Positions 33,220 through 43,214 of a stretch of 64,000 nt of DNA are shown here, piece after piece. The translations under genes were made by a program, and so were the position numbers. Location of the stretch: positions 1 to 64,000 of the forward strand of contig NZ_AJLN01000098.1 of assembly GCF_000317285.1 (NCBI RefSeq), given 5' to 3'. A model generated the notes under the pieces. The model did not search any database, had not been told where the DNA came from, and saw nothing but the letters and a program-made list of their open reading frames with translations. Numbering within the stretch: the stretch's first letter is position 1; each line of letters starts with the position of its first letter. Origin of the DNA: Chlorogloeopsis fritschii PCC 6912. Lineage in GTDB: Bacteria; Cyanobacteriota; Cyanobacteriia; Cyanobacteriales; Nostocaceae.

Positions 33220-33711
33220 ATGATTTTGTCGAGCAATTCCGATTATCTTCATCTAAAAAATGATAGAAATATTTTTCAGTCTCTGGATGGTTTACGGATA
33301 CTTGTAGTTGATGATAGTGCCGATAGCTGCTCATTAGTTAGTTTTATTCTTGAAGGCTACGGTGTGAAAGTAATGACAGCAGCAACCGCCCTAGAAGGGC
33401 TAGAGGTGATAGAAAAATTTCAACCAAATCTTCTGATCAGTGATATTGTTATGCCAGAAATTGACGGATATTCATTCATTCGTCAAGTCAGAAGTCTTGG
33501 CTCTACTTTGGGAAAAATTCCGGCTATTGCTGTAACAGCCATGTGTAGAGAGGAAGATTTTAATCTTGCTATTGAATGCGGGTTTCAGTCATGTCTGAGT
33601 AAGCCCATAGACCCTACAAATTTAGCATTAGAAATTGCAAAACTAAGTCAACTACTCCGACCAGCTTACACTGAGATCGGAGCTTGCATCTGGACTTCAC
33701 CGCAACTCTAA
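33220..33711 (+). CDS. Single-domain response regulator
   Basis: 163 residues. A ~28-residue leader is followed by one receiver domain: acidic pair in LRILVVDDSADS, phospho-Asp in NLLISDIVMPEIDGYSF, Thr/Ser in AIAVTAMCR and Lys in CLSKPIDP. There is no output domain, so it probably relays phosphate or acts by protein contact. It resembles the regulator at 57070. No kinase gene is adjacent. Confidence 0.92.
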   Translation: MILSSNSDYLHLKNDRNIFQSLDGLRILVVDDSADSCSLVSFILEGYGVKVMTAATALEGLEVIEKFQPNLLISDIVMPEIDGYSFIRQVRSLGSTLGKIPAIAVTAMCREEDFNLAIECGFQSCLSKPIDPTNLALEIAKLSQLLRPAYTEIGACIWTSPQL

Positions 33712-33754
33712 GAATCTTTGCAGATACTTAGCTTTGGTTTCATCATCCGATACA

Positions 33755-34147
33755 TTAGGGGGATGCTGACAAAATCCCCGTACTCATCCAGTCTTGCCGG
33801 ATGAGCAACGTTCTAAGTGCAATATTTCTACTTCCCAACAAATCAGCGTGCAACTCATAGCCACAACATTCGCATCGGAGTTTCAATTGAATATAATTAT
33901 CATTACTTCGCGATATAACTTCTTGAATAATCTCTCCTAATTCTGATAGTAATTTCAGTCTGTGGTTAGATGGCAGATAAGCTTTTTCACCCACTGGATG
34001 CAGTTGTACTAGTATTTCTACTTTTTGTTCAGGCAATGGTGCGATCGCTATTGTTTGGTTGTCAATCAAATATCTCGCTAGGGCAGTTGGCTTTGTGGTA
34101 GGTATAATGCTTTCGTGTGATCGCTTAACTAAAAAGTGGAAGAACAA
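33755..34147 (-). pseudogene. C-terminal remnant of a TnpB-like (IS200/IS605) protein
   Basis: About 130 residues. The end LRCECCGYELHADLLGSRNI, followed by ALRTLLIRQDWMSTG, is the second half of the TnpB zinc ribbon plus the RuvC-III region (HADL Asp). The N-terminal RuvC parts and the first CxxC are missing and the reading begins at a TTG after a stop, so the gene is dead. TnpB proteins are RNA-guided nucleases of IS605-type elements. The partner tnpA is absent. Confidence 0.65.
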
Positions 34148-34259
34148 GACAAAAGAGGCTCATAAGCGCCTGTGTGAGAATCGCCTTAATCGTAGAAAAT
34201 GCTGTAGTCCAAGGTTTGCATAGAGTCCCTTGGTAAAATACTTCGACTCATTTGTTAGG

Positions 34260-34290
34260 AGCCAGCAGGATTGTTAGACCTGCTGGCTTT
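34260..34290 (+). terminator. Strong hairpin, probable terminator
   Basis: AGCCAGCAGG pairs exactly with CCTGCTGGCT around ATTGTTAGA, followed by TTGTATT. No gene on the plus strand ends just before it, so it may end a non-coding transcript or a decayed gene. Confidence 0.65.
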
Positions 34291-34495
34291 GTATTCAGGG
34301 AAAATACGGTATGATTCGTTATTCCTCCTGTGTACAATTTCCTAACTTGGTACCGCCAGAGCAACCGAGAATCGGTCTATCTCTGTGTGTTACCTAAGAC
34401 AATACGACTTAATGTCGTATCTCCTGGTACATTTTCAAAAGCATGCAACAATTAATACAGTGCCAGAGAGGTTGAGAAACCACTCTGGTTTTTTC
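34291..34495 (+). other. Gap with three hairpins; possible small RNA
   Basis: Between the hairpin at 34260 and a second terminator-like hairpin (CCAGAG...CTCTGG followed by TTTTTTC, 34463-34495) lies DNA with a further perfect hairpin ATACGAC/GTCGTAT (34402-34420). No coding frame is convincing. The arrangement could be a short RNA gene ending at 34495. A family cannot be named. Confidence 0.3.
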
Positions 34496-34771
34496 ATTTG
34501 TGTCGCGATCGCGATCAGATGATCAACAATACTCTCTACTGGCTCTTTTGTCCAGATCGTAGAGTTACCGCGCGATCGCTTCCACTCATAACGTATAGAA
34601 AGCTTGCACTATGCCACTGATTAGCTTCATTGGTTAGAGTTGGGTGATATGTTCGGTGCAATCTGCTAGAAATTGGCGGATGTGATTGGTGACGTCTAAA
34701 GAAAGACAGAACTTGATTCGCCTTTTGCAACTTATAATCTACTAAATGTTGAAAAACCGAGAGATGAAACT

Positions 34772-36106
34772 GTGGATGCAGTATTAGAGCGATCGCACGC
34801 ACTCAAACAAGCCTTAATTGATTTTGTCTTGGATGCAGATGGCGAACTAGCAGAAGCGTTGGAAACCTATGCAGCAGCACAGTTGCGTAACGGTTCAGGA
34901 GATGCTATCCGGCAGGAACTGATCGTTGACTCTTTTGTCACAGAGGGCAGAGTCGGGGATCAATCACCGTTGGAATTGTTTATCCAAAGTCATCCTGATT
35001 TGTCACAGAGCGATCGCAGCTTACTTAACAGTTGGCATGATAGTTTTACTGGTTTATTTGCGATCGTCAAAATTCTACCTGATGGTTTTGAATTGATGAA
35101 CTGGCTCACAGCCAAAAATTACATCGTCAAACCCAACAATGCCAAAACTCTACAGGAAATGTCTCGCTTCAAAGAAGGAGAAATTTTACTAACTCGTATT
35201 TCTCCCGTTACCGAATCCTACTGGACATTTTCTAGTTCCTACACGCAAATGGGAAAATTGGGCAAACCGAAACTTGCAGTTGCGATTGGTAACTTCAAAG
35301 AAAACTACAAAAATCAGCTTTACAGTGATGCTCCCGATTTGCTAGAAGAAGCTTGGCAGTCGGTAGCAAAATATCATCAACAATTTGTAGAGTTTTTTGG
35401 TAGCGATGAAGTGACAATGCCCGGTTACCAACTCAACAAAAAAATAGCTGAACTTCAAGAAATAATCACAAAAGAAAGCTTAGAAGCCGCGGGCATTGAT
35501 TCCTCTAAATCACTAGTAGAAATAGCACAAGAAGCAGGAGTTGACGAAGAAGAAATTCAAGCAGCAGCCGAGGAATTTGGTGCTGACTCAAAAGTAGTGT
35601 CTCAAATATTTAAAAATAAAAGTGCCACTGCCAAGATGGTAGCGCCAAAAGTTGATTTGCCTGGCGACTTAAAAAAGGCAGAACAAGTTACAGCACTTTC
35701 TCATCCCCGTTGGGGACAGATGTTTTTACCAACTTACAGTAAGGCAAAGGCAATTTTAACAGCAGAAGATTGGCAAAGCATTGAAGGTGCCGAAAAATTA
35801 ATTCGCCACTATCTAGAAGATAGAAAAATAAATGCCTTCATTTGGCATCGTTTAGCTGCAGAGCATCCAAATCAATTAGAAAAAATCTTGCAAACAGTCT
35901 TACAACGCCCGCAATTTAATCTTGAAAGTGACTTGGATGTAATTTTACAAGAATTCAATAAGCCCCTAGAACCAGAATTACCAGAAACTGCAAGCGTACC
36001 CTTACATCTACATAACTTATTTCAAGACGCTGTTGCAGAAGTCCACAAATCTAAATCTAAGGATAAAGGGCAAAAGAAAACAGCAAAAGGCTTTCAAAAA
36101 CTGTGA
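34772..36106 (+). CDS. Conserved cyanobacterial hypothetical protein
   Basis: 444 residues, soluble, acidic and mainly helical, opening MDAVLERSHALKQALIDFVL. The middle part (about 85-170) is beta-rich (LLTRISPVTESYWTFSS), and a negatively charged helical linker (about 225-290) leads to a C-terminal part with HPRWGQMFLPTY. The end is Lys-rich (SKSKDKGQKKTAKG). No catalytic motif or membrane segment is visible, and I do not recognise a named domain. Codon use and length argue that it is real. Confidence 0.8.
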   Translation: MDAVLERSHALKQALIDFVLDADGELAEALETYAAAQLRNGSGDAIRQELIVDSFVTEGRVGDQSPLELFIQSHPDLSQSDRSLLNSWHDSFTGLFAIVKILPDGFELMNWLTAKNYIVKPNNAKTLQEMSRFKEGEILLTRISPVTESYWTFSSSYTQMGKLGKPKLAVAIGNFKENYKNQLYSDAPDLLEEAWQSVAKYHQQFVEFFGSDEVTMPGYQLNKKIAELQEIITKESLEAAGIDSSKSLVEIAQEAGVDEEEIQAAAEEFGADSKVVSQIFKNKSATAKMVAPKVDLPGDLKKAEQVTALSHPRWGQMFLPTYSKAKAILTAEDWQSIEGAEKLIRHYLEDRKINAFIWHRLAAEHPNQLEKILQTVLQRPQFNLESDLDVILQEFNKPLEPELPETASVPLHLHNLFQDAVAEVHKSKSKDKGQKKTAKGFQKL

Positions 36107-36161
36107 GAAAATATCCGGTGCTGTAGGCTAAAACCTCAGTCCGGATTTACATTATTGTCCT

Positions 36162-39083
36162 TTAAGTTCTACTTAAAACATCTGCAATAGTGTTCAATAA
36201 TTTCTTAATCGTGTAGGGCTTCGATAAAAATGCTTGTACGCAAATATCATTAGTTTCTAAAAGTTTTTGGTTAGATGCAATTCCACTAATGGCAATAATT
36301 TTGACAGAAGGATTACTTTTTTGCAGAATGCGAATGGTAGTTAACCCATTCATTGCTGGCATTTGTATATCCATTAATACTATACTAATTTCGTTTTTAT
36401 ACTGGATATAGAGTGCTAATCCATCAATACCATCGTTGGCTGTGAGAACTTTGTAATTGTGATTTTCGAGTGAGGTTTTAGTAGCCTCTCGAATGGATGC
36501 TTCGTCATCTACAATTAGAATTAATTCGCCGTTTCCTTCTGAAATCTCAAAGTCATTATTTTCCTCTGTTACTGCTGTTTCGCAAGCTGGCAAATACACC
36601 TTAAATTGACTGCCCTTGCCTACTTCACTATACACTTCTACAAAACCACCGAGATTTTTGATAATACCAATAACTGTGGAAAGGCCTAATCCTGTACCTT
36701 TTCCTGGTTCTTTAGTTGTGAAAAATGGTTCAAAAATTCGCTCTAATAGCTCTGGTGGAATGCCGCATCCTGTATCCGATACAGTTATAAGAACGTAGTA
36801 GCCTTGCTTTGCTTCCAGATTCATCCTGGCATAATTTTCATCAACGCAGAAATTTTCGACAATCATACTTAGAGTGCCACCGTTGGGCATGGCATCACGA
36901 GCATTTACGCACAGGTTCATCAACACCTGATGTATTTGGGTAGGTTCTGCGGAGACTACCCAGAGATTTTGCGTTGGTATATGGGTGCGGATTTCGATTG
37001 ATTTTGGAAAAGTACTTGTGACAATCTGTCTAATTTCCTTGAGCAGGTGTTTGAGTTGTAGAGGAAATTTCTTTACTTCTGCTCCACCAGCAAACGATAA
37101 AATTTGCTTGACGAGTTCAGCACCACGTTTAGAGTTGTTTTCTAGTATTGTCAGTAGTTCCCGATTTTGCTCATTCAAATTGGGAAGTTTAAATGGCAGC
37201 AGTTGAGCAACTACTAGAATCGGTGAGAGTATGTTATTTAAGTCATGGGCAATACCACTTGCTAGGGTGCCAAGGCTCTCTAGGCGTTGGGCGCGGAGAA
37301 ACTGGGCTTCGAGTTGTTTCTTCTCGGTGATGTCGGTTGAAATACCACAGACAGCATAAACTTCACCTGCTGTGTTAAAAAGGGGAAACTTAACAGCAAT
37401 GTAAGTGTGCGTACCGTCGTCTAGTGGAACCATTTCCTCGAAGGTTATGGAAGACTTGGCTGCAATTACTTTTTGATCGTTCGCCCAAAATGCTTCTGCT
37501 GCTTTTTGGTTAAAAATTTCGTAATCAGTTTTTCCTTGAATCTGTTCGTTAGTCAGATGGCACAGACTTTCGTACTGGTGATTGACTAACAAATATCGCC
37601 CTTGGATATCTTTAAGGTAAATGACGGCTGTAGAGTTATTGATAATTGCCTCAAGCTGCTGTTGATTCTGCCGCAGGGCAGCTTCTGCTTTCTTGAGATC
37701 GCTAATTTCCTGCACCATCACGTTCACACCCAGCACTTGCTCGTCAGTCTCTTTAAGTGGGTACAGACTAATCAGCCAGTCACGTTCAATACCTGGTTGG
37801 GCGAAAGTTGTACATTGGATTTCATAGTTCAAGATCGGTAATCTTGACTGGATAACTTGATGATAGAGTGGCTCTAATTCTTCGCTACAATCTGGCAACA
37901 CCTCTCGTAGAGTCCGCCCGATATGCTGCGACACTGACAAACCATTAATCTCGGCTAATTGTTCGTTGATGCGGACAAATCTTAACTCTGTGTCAATAAA
38001 ACACAATCCAATCGGGGCTGTAGCGTAAATTGCTTCAATTTCTGCAAGTTGCCGTCGTGCCGTTTCCTCACTTTGGCGCAGTGCTGCTTCTGCCTGTTTG
38101 CGCTCAGTAATGTCTTGAAAATAAACTGACAACCCATCTACTGTAGGATAAGCGTGTACCTCAACCCAAATATTCAGGGGTGGATAAAATTCCTCAAATT
38201 CAACATTTAGCTGTTGTGCTACTGCTCGATGATACTCCCGATAAAATGTCAAAGGGATAGCCTCTGGAAATTCTTCCCAAACGTTTCTACCGATGAGTTG
38301 ATCTGGCGTTCTTTGTAAGATTCGGGTTGCTTGCTGATTTACATAGGTGAATCGCCACTCGCTATCCAAAGCAAAGAAACAATTGGTGATACTTTCCAAA
38401 ATATTGAAAATCCGATTTTTTGCTGCCTCTGCCTCCGCACGCGCTACCTGCTCTTGAATGAGGAGTTGTTGGCGCTCTTGTTCTGCTTGCTTGCGATGCT
38501 CAATTTCTTGCTGTAACTGGGCGTTGACTTGGCAAAGTTCCGTCGTGCGTTCCTGCACCCGTCTTTCTATATCTTCAGTAGCTTGCCTTAATTCGGCTGT
38601 TTGCTGTTCCAACTGTTGCTGCAATGCTGCGATCGCATGATCGGAACTGACGAGTCCTAATAATTTACCTTGATCATCCACAATTGGTAAATGGCGAATC
38701 TGCTGCTGACGCATCAGTGATAAAACTGTAAAGACATCTTCAGCTTGGGATTGCTTTAGGATGATGATTTTTTGCGTCATTACCTCAGCAACAGTCGCCC
38801 TGCCTAAGTCAACTCCTCTAGCAGTAAGCTTTACTACATCATGTTCTGTGACAATTCCCACTAACTGCGATTCATCCACTACTAAGACACAGCTAGATCG
38901 CTCTAAATTCGAGTTGGGGAATAGCTCACTGTTGCCTCCTATTTGACTCATTAAAGCAATGGCATCAACGAGGGGGGTATCTGGGGTAACCGTCAAGGGA
39001 AAGCAGTCAATTATATGCTCTAAACCAGGCATCTCAAGAAACAAAGAGTAGGCTGTTGGATTAATTTGTATTTCTGATGCCAT
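36162..39083 (-). CDS. CBS-PAS hybrid histidine kinase with receiver
   Basis: 973 residues from the ATG at 39083 (MASEIQINPTAYSLF); the longer frame to 39119 adds an AT-rich leader. Two CBS domains (about 20-165, with VLVVDESQLVGIVTEHDVV) precede a coiled coil (about 165-230). Three PAS domains with PAC tails follow (about 235-625), then HisKA (GTLASGIAHDLNNILSPIL), HATPase (GTGLGLSTVIGI) and a receiver (IVLMDIQMPAMNG). CBS pairs bind adenine nucleotides, so it may sense energy state. The core is a close paralogue of the kinase at 17868. It is soluble, with no membrane helix. Confidence 0.93.
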   Translation of the reverse strand: MASEIQINPTAYSLFLEMPGLEHIIDCFPLTVTPDTPLVDAIALMSQIGGNSELFPNSNLERSSCVLVVDESQLVGIVTEHDVVKLTARGVDLGRATVAEVMTQKIIILKQSQAEDVFTVLSLMRQQQIRHLPIVDDQGKLLGLVSSDHAIAALQQQLEQQTAELRQATEDIERRVQERTTELCQVNAQLQQEIEHRKQAEQERQQLLIQEQVARAEAEAAKNRIFNILESITNCFFALDSEWRFTYVNQQATRILQRTPDQLIGRNVWEEFPEAIPLTFYREYHRAVAQQLNVEFEEFYPPLNIWVEVHAYPTVDGLSVYFQDITERKQAEAALRQSEETARRQLAEIEAIYATAPIGLCFIDTELRFVRINEQLAEINGLSVSQHIGRTLREVLPDCSEELEPLYHQVIQSRLPILNYEIQCTTFAQPGIERDWLISLYPLKETDEQVLGVNVMVQEISDLKKAEAALRQNQQQLEAIINNSTAVIYLKDIQGRYLLVNHQYESLCHLTNEQIQGKTDYEIFNQKAAEAFWANDQKVIAAKSSITFEEMVPLDDGTHTYIAVKFPLFNTAGEVYAVCGISTDITEKKQLEAQFLRAQRLESLGTLASGIAHDLNNILSPILVVAQLLPFKLPNLNEQNRELLTILENNSKRGAELVKQILSFAGGAEVKKFPLQLKHLLKEIRQIVTSTFPKSIEIRTHIPTQNLWVVSAEPTQIHQVLMNLCVNARDAMPNGGTLSMIVENFCVDENYARMNLEAKQGYYVLITVSDTGCGIPPELLERIFEPFFTTKEPGKGTGLGLSTVIGIIKNLGGFVEVYSEVGKGSQFKVYLPACETAVTEENNDFEISEGNGELILIVDDEASIREATKTSLENHNYKVLTANDGIDGLALYIQYKNEISIVLMDIQMPAMNGLTTIRILQKSNPSVKIIAISGIASNQKLLETNDICVQAFLSKPYTIKKLLNTIADVLSRT

Positions 39084-39185
39084 ACTTTGCTTTAATTTGT
39101 ATATATAAATATATAGCAATATACAATCTATACAGTGTACTAATCATTGAAATTTTAAATTAATATCAATTGTTTTAGTTAACTC

Positions 39186-40001
39186 ATGAAGGCAGTTTGC
39201 ATCCACGATCAAGACAAAATAGCAGCTTTTCTCCGCCGTCATCCGTTTCTTCATCTATATTCTCTCGGAGATTTAGATGACTTTTTTTGGCACTACACAA
39301 CTTGGTATGCCTTCACGCAAAACGAAGTTATTAAACAACTTGCTTTACTCTACACCGGAACATCTTTACCCGTGCTGCTAGGGCTTACCGAAGAACCCAC
39401 AGATTTGATGAAAGATTTAGTGCGTTCCATTATTTATTTTTTGCCAAGACAGTTTTATGCACACTTAAGTGGGGATGTAGCGACTGTGCTTGCAGATGAT
39501 TACGAAATCAGAACGCACGGTTTGCATTACAAAATGGCTTTGACTAACTTAGTAAATTTGAATGCCTTTGATACTTCAGATGTTATACCTTTGTCAGTAG
39601 CAAACAAGGCTGAATTAGAAGAATTTTATCGTGTCAGCTATCCCGGAAATTGGTTTGAACCGCGAATGCTGGAAACCGGATATTACTACGGTATCCGCCG
39701 CAAAGAAACTCTGGTGAGTGTAGCTGGTGTACATATCTACTCTGAGTCTTACAAAGTGGCTGCATTGGGAAACATCGCTACGCACCCACTGTTTCGCGGA
39801 CAAGGGTTGGCAGGTTTAGTGTGTGCTAAACTCTGTCAAGAACTCTCGCAGACGGTGGATTACATCGGTTTGAATGTTAAGGCTGATAACAGCAAAGCGA
39901 TCGCCTGCTACACCAAACTGGGTTTTGAGTGCATCGCCACATACGAAGAATATTCCTTGAAGTTAAATAGTCTCACACACGCTTTTGAGCATCTTCCGTA
40001 A
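39186..40001 (+). CDS. GNAT family N-acetyltransferase
   Basis: 271 residues. The C-terminal GNAT domain (about 140-265) shows the acetyl-CoA loop region ALGNIATHPLFRGQGLAGLV and the late motif NSKAIACYTKLGFE. The N-terminal half (FLRRHPFLHLYSLGDLDDFF) is the extra domain seen in the FeeM/YtmI-like bacterial group. The substrate is unknown. Its 3' end overlaps the convergent LysR gene by 39 bp. Confidence 0.88.
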   Translation: MKAVCIHDQDKIAAFLRRHPFLHLYSLGDLDDFFWHYTTWYAFTQNEVIKQLALLYTGTSLPVLLGLTEEPTDLMKDLVRSIIYFLPRQFYAHLSGDVATVLADDYEIRTHGLHYKMALTNLVNLNAFDTSDVIPLSVANKAELEEFYRVSYPGNWFEPRMLETGYYYGIRRKETLVSVAGVHIYSESYKVAALGNIATHPLFRGQGLAGLVCAKLCQELSQTVDYIGLNVKADNSKAIACYTKLGFECIATYEEYSLKLNSLTHAFEHLP

Positions 40002-40880
40002 CCAAAGATTTGCCCGATCGCGATCTGTAAGTTTGCTCCACAGCATGGAAATCATCCACGGTTCAGTTTGTACAGGAAGTTCAAAAATTTCTAGTGTACC
40101 TTGAGCCGCAAATTGTGTCGCCAGTCGTGATGGAATAGCAGTAACCAAGTCACTGGATGAAATGATTGCTGGCAGCACTAGCAAATGGGCGGTTGTCAGA
40201 GCAATTCGACGCTGGAGGTTGTTTTGAGCAAGTACTTTATCGAGTTCACCAACGGCATCTCGTCGGAGAGTGAAAAGAGCATGGGGGAGAGCAGCGAAGG
40301 CTTCTGGTGAGATCGCCGAAGACGCGATCGCAGGATGTCCGCGACGACAGATGCCAACAAAGTATTCTTGAAATAATGGTATCTGCATAGTTTGTCTGGG
40401 TGAATCTGGGAAGACGCCCAAGGCGATGTCAATCTCTCGTTGCTCTAATAGCTTGCCAACACAACTTTTATCAAAGCCAATGAGTCTAAAATTAATACTC
40501 GGTGCCGTCTGAGCGCAGACTGACAAGAGTTTAGGCATAATCACATGGCTGGTGTAGTCAGAACTGCCAATTGCGAAGGTGCGTTGAGAAGTTGCTGGAT
40601 CAAAGGTTTGGCTAGTCTCCAATGTCTGCCGAATTTGTTGCAGGGCAACTGAGATACCCGGAGCAATCTCAAGTGCTTTTGCTGTAGGCTGCATTTCTCT
40701 ACCAATACGAATAAATAATTCATCCTCGAATAAGACTCGCAATCGCCCCAATGCCGCACTCATAGCAGGTTGTCCGAGATACAATCGACTTGCTGCTGCG
40801 GTGACACTTTGTTCTTCAAAAAGCGCTTCAAAGGCAACTAGCAGGTTTAAGTCAATCGATGCTAAATCAATCGATGGCAT
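39963..40880 (-). CDS. LysR family transcriptional regulator
   Basis: 305 residues. The N-terminal winged helix is NLLVAFEALFEEQSVTAAASRL and MSAALGRLRVLFEDELF, followed by the periplasmic-binding-like effector domain (about 95-300). The PDLS/NodD-type subgroup is suggested by 'FAIGSSDYTSHVIMPKL'. It is divergent from the SDR gene with 104 bp between starts, so it probably controls the SDR/SMP-30/ABM operon and itself. Confidence 0.93.
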   Translation of the reverse strand: MPSIDLASIDLNLLVAFEALFEEQSVTAAASRLYLGQPAMSAALGRLRVLFEDELFIRIGREMQPTAKALEIAPGISVALQQIRQTLETSQTFDPATSQRTFAIGSSDYTSHVIMPKLLSVCAQTAPSINFRLIGFDKSCVGKLLEQREIDIALGVFPDSPRQTMQIPLFQEYFVGICRRGHPAIASSAISPEAFAALPHALFTLRRDAVGELDKVLAQNNLQRRIALTTAHLLVLPAIISSSDLVTAIPSRLATQFAAQGTLEIFELPVQTEPWMISMLWSKLTDRDRANLWLRKMLKSVCETI

Positions 40881-40984
40881 TGATAAATACTATCTATACA
40901 ATCAATTTGATTAATTTAATTTACTCCATTATTGTGTAAATAAAGCTGCTAACGGTAAAGTTTTGTAACATAGGGGTCAATTAG

Positions 40985-41635
40985 ATGACCGCAGTATTGG
41001 TTATTGTCGGAATGGGAGATGGCAACGGATTGGCGATCGCCCATCGCTTCGCCCAAGAAGGATTTGCGATCGCAATGATTGCTCGCAATCAGAGTAAATT
41101 GCAGGGATATCAAGACATATTGCAGGCACAAGGCTTTGAAGCGCATTACTTTATTGCAGACGCAGGTGATGAAACTGCGATGAAATCTGCGTTTGCCGAA
41201 CTTCGCGAACAGTTGGGTAACCCAGAAGTGCTAGTTTACAATGCAGCAGTTCCCCGGATGGAGAATGTTCTCAATGAGTCATTTGAAGCGCTGCTCGATG
41301 ATTTTAAGGTGAATGTGGCTGGTGCATTAGTCGCCGCAAAAGCTGTTTTACCAGGAATGCAGGCACAAGGTAAAGGAACAATTTTGTTTACAGGTGGTGG
41401 ATTTGCTTTGTATCCTAGTCCTGACTTTGCCTCACTCTCTATTGGTAAGTCTGGTATTCGCAGTCTTGCCAACACCCTGGGAGCAGCTTTAAAAGAACAA
41501 AACATTCGTGTTGGAACTATTACGATTTGCGGTACTGTTAATCCTGCCGACTCTAAGTACAATCCTAACCAGATTGCACAAAAATACTGGGAATTTTATA
41601 CTGCTCCAAATCCCGAAATAGAAGTGATTTATTAG
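40985..41635 (+). CDS. SDR family protein with altered catalytic site
   Basis: 216 residues. The NAD(P) motif is [21 protein letters not shown] and the NAG motif reads [10 protein letters not shown]. The usual YxxxK is replaced by LSIGK (Tyr to Leu), so normal dehydrogenase chemistry is doubtful; binding or a different base is possible. First gene of a likely operon: the next ATG is 25 bp after the stop. Confidence 0.85.
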   Translation: MTAVLVIVGMGDGNGLAIAHRFAQEGFAIAMIARNQSKLQGYQDILQAQGFEAHYFIADAGDETAMKSAFAELREQLGNPEVLVYNAAVPRMENVLNESFEALLDDFKVNVAGALVAAKAVLPGMQAQGKGTILFTGGGFALYPSPDFASLSIGKSGIRSLANTLGAALKEQNIRVGTITICGTVNPADSKYNPNQIAQKYWEFYTAPNPEIEVIY

Positions 41636-41660
41636 TAAACTATTTCAGCGTAGTCATCCG

Positions 41661-42569
41661 ATGGAAAATTCAGCAGGCTTACCCCCGATTTACGCAGATA
41701 CACCAATTGATTTAGCACCAGCTCAAGTGATTGCTTCGTTTCCAGTCAATACATTTCTAGAAAATTTGGCGATCGCCCCAGATGGAAACATCTTTGTCAC
41801 GAATCATGAAGTCGGCAAGATTGTTCGCATTACACCAGATGGCAACCAGCAGATTCATGCCAGTGTTGAAGGTAAAGTGAGTGGTATCGCCTTCACTGCC
41901 AACGGCAATCTGGTAGTGACTGGATCGAATAGCGATTCTGTACCCGTGGTTTTTCAAGTTGCCTCAGATGGCACGTTAGAAACATTGCTGACACTGCCAG
42001 ATGCAGTATTCCTCAACGGTATTACACCACTATCCGGTTCTCTATATTTGACAGCAGATTCATATCGAGGTGCAATTTGGCAGATTGATGTTGCTAAACG
42101 CCTTGGATCGATTTGGCTAGAACATCCTTTACTAGCTCGCAGTAATCCAGAAAGCATAATTCCTGCTGCCAATGGCTTGAAGCGTTTTGGTAATGTACTC
42201 TACGTTTCAAATACAGAAAAAATGTTGTTGTTACGAGTTCCGATTGGCACAGCACATCAACCAGGTGAGCCGGAAATATTTGTGAAGCAGACTAATATTG
42301 ACGATTTTGCGTTTGATGTGGAAGGCAATCTTTACGGCGCAACTCACATTTATAACAGCGTAGTGCGAATTACACCAGATGGAAATACAACTATTATTGC
42401 TGAGGATGTGACGGGCAGTACCGCAGTTGCTTTTGGTGAACGAGAGAGCGATCACACTGCAATTTATGTCGTGACTAATGGCGGAATGTTTTTGCCGCCT
42501 TCCACAGGAGTCGTTCCAGCTACAGTAGTCCGGCTTGAAGTTACAAAAGCTGGGTATCCGTTGAGTTGA
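41661..42569 (+). CDS. SMP-30/gluconolactonase-like beta-propeller protein
   Basis: 302 residues forming a six-bladed propeller typical of SMP-30/gluconolactonase/LRE proteins. Repeated blades are visible as [32 protein letters not shown] and [14 protein letters not shown]. There is no signal peptide. Family members hydrolyse lactones using a divalent metal. It lies between the SDR and ABM genes with short spacers, suggesting joint action on one small molecule. Confidence 0.85.
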   Translation: MENSAGLPPIYADTPIDLAPAQVIASFPVNTFLENLAIAPDGNIFVTNHEVGKIVRITPDGNQQIHASVEGKVSGIAFTANGNLVVTGSNSDSVPVVFQVASDGTLETLLTLPDAVFLNGITPLSGSLYLTADSYRGAIWQIDVAKRLGSIWLEHPLLARSNPESIIPAANGLKRFGNVLYVSNTEKMLLLRVPIGTAHQPGEPEIFVKQTNIDDFAFDVEGNLYGATHIYNSVVRITPDGNTTIIAEDVTGSTAVAFGERESDHTAIYVVTNGGMFLPPSTGVVPATVVRLEVTKAGYPLS

Positions 42570-42611
42570 AAATCGCTCAACAATGACTAGACAACCGCAT
42601 CAGTAATAAAT

Positions 42612-43172
42612 ATGGAACAGGACGAGGAATTTATAACAGTGGTCATTTCGCAACTTGTCAAACCGGGCTATGAAAAAGCTTATGAGGCTTGGGTGAAAGA
42701 TATTACAAAGGTTGCAAGAACTTATATGGGTCACTTGGGTACAAATGTGATTCGTCCCCAACCAGGCGTGCGATCGGAATATACAATTATCTTTCGGTTT
42801 GACAACTATAAAAATTTAAAAACATGGATGGAGTCGCGCGATCGCGAATACTGGCTGACTCAAGCCAAATCTTTTGTTGATTCTGAGCCTCATGTTCAGC
42901 AAATCAGTGGACTAGAAGCTTGGTTTTCTATTCCCAGTCAACCATTGCAGACTCCCCCGCGCTATAAAATGGCATTGCTAACCTGGGCAGTTGTGTACGT
43001 GTTAATTAATCTGTTGAATACCTTCCTCACGCCCCTGCTTCGCAGCTTACCTGCCTTGATTGTTTCGCTGATCGTCTCCGGCATTATGGTTGCACTGTTA
43101 ACCTACGTTGTCATGCCAAGGATGAGCCGTCTGTTTAGCAAGTGGCTATATGCCAAATCGCGAAAAATTTAG
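42612..43172 (+). CDS. Antibiotic biosynthesis monooxygenase domain membrane protein
   Basis: 186 residues. The N-terminal ABM domain (about 8-110, TVVISQLVKPGYEKAYEAWV and YTIIFRFDNYKNLKTWMES) is followed by two membrane helices (about 120-140 and 147-170). Such ABM-with-anchor proteins are common in bacteria. Some ABM proteins oxidise quinones or polyketides, and others merely bind. It is the last gene of the putative SDR operon, 42 bp after SMP-30. Confidence 0.85.
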   Translation: MEQDEEFITVVISQLVKPGYEKAYEAWVKDITKVARTYMGHLGTNVIRPQPGVRSEYTIIFRFDNYKNLKTWMESRDREYWLTQAKSFVDSEPHVQQISGLEAWFSIPSQPLQTPPRYKMALLTWAVVYVLINLLNTFLTPLLRSLPALIVSLIVSGIMVALLTYVVMPRMSRLFSKWLYAKSRKI

Positions 43173-43214
43173 AAATAGAAACTAATTTGAGTTTGAGATG
43201 ATACCGATACCGCT

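Noticed and set aside
34536-34802. 88-residue minus-strand frame upstream of the 444-residue gene
   Set aside because: Composition is not protein-like and it overlaps the start of the real gene on the other strand.
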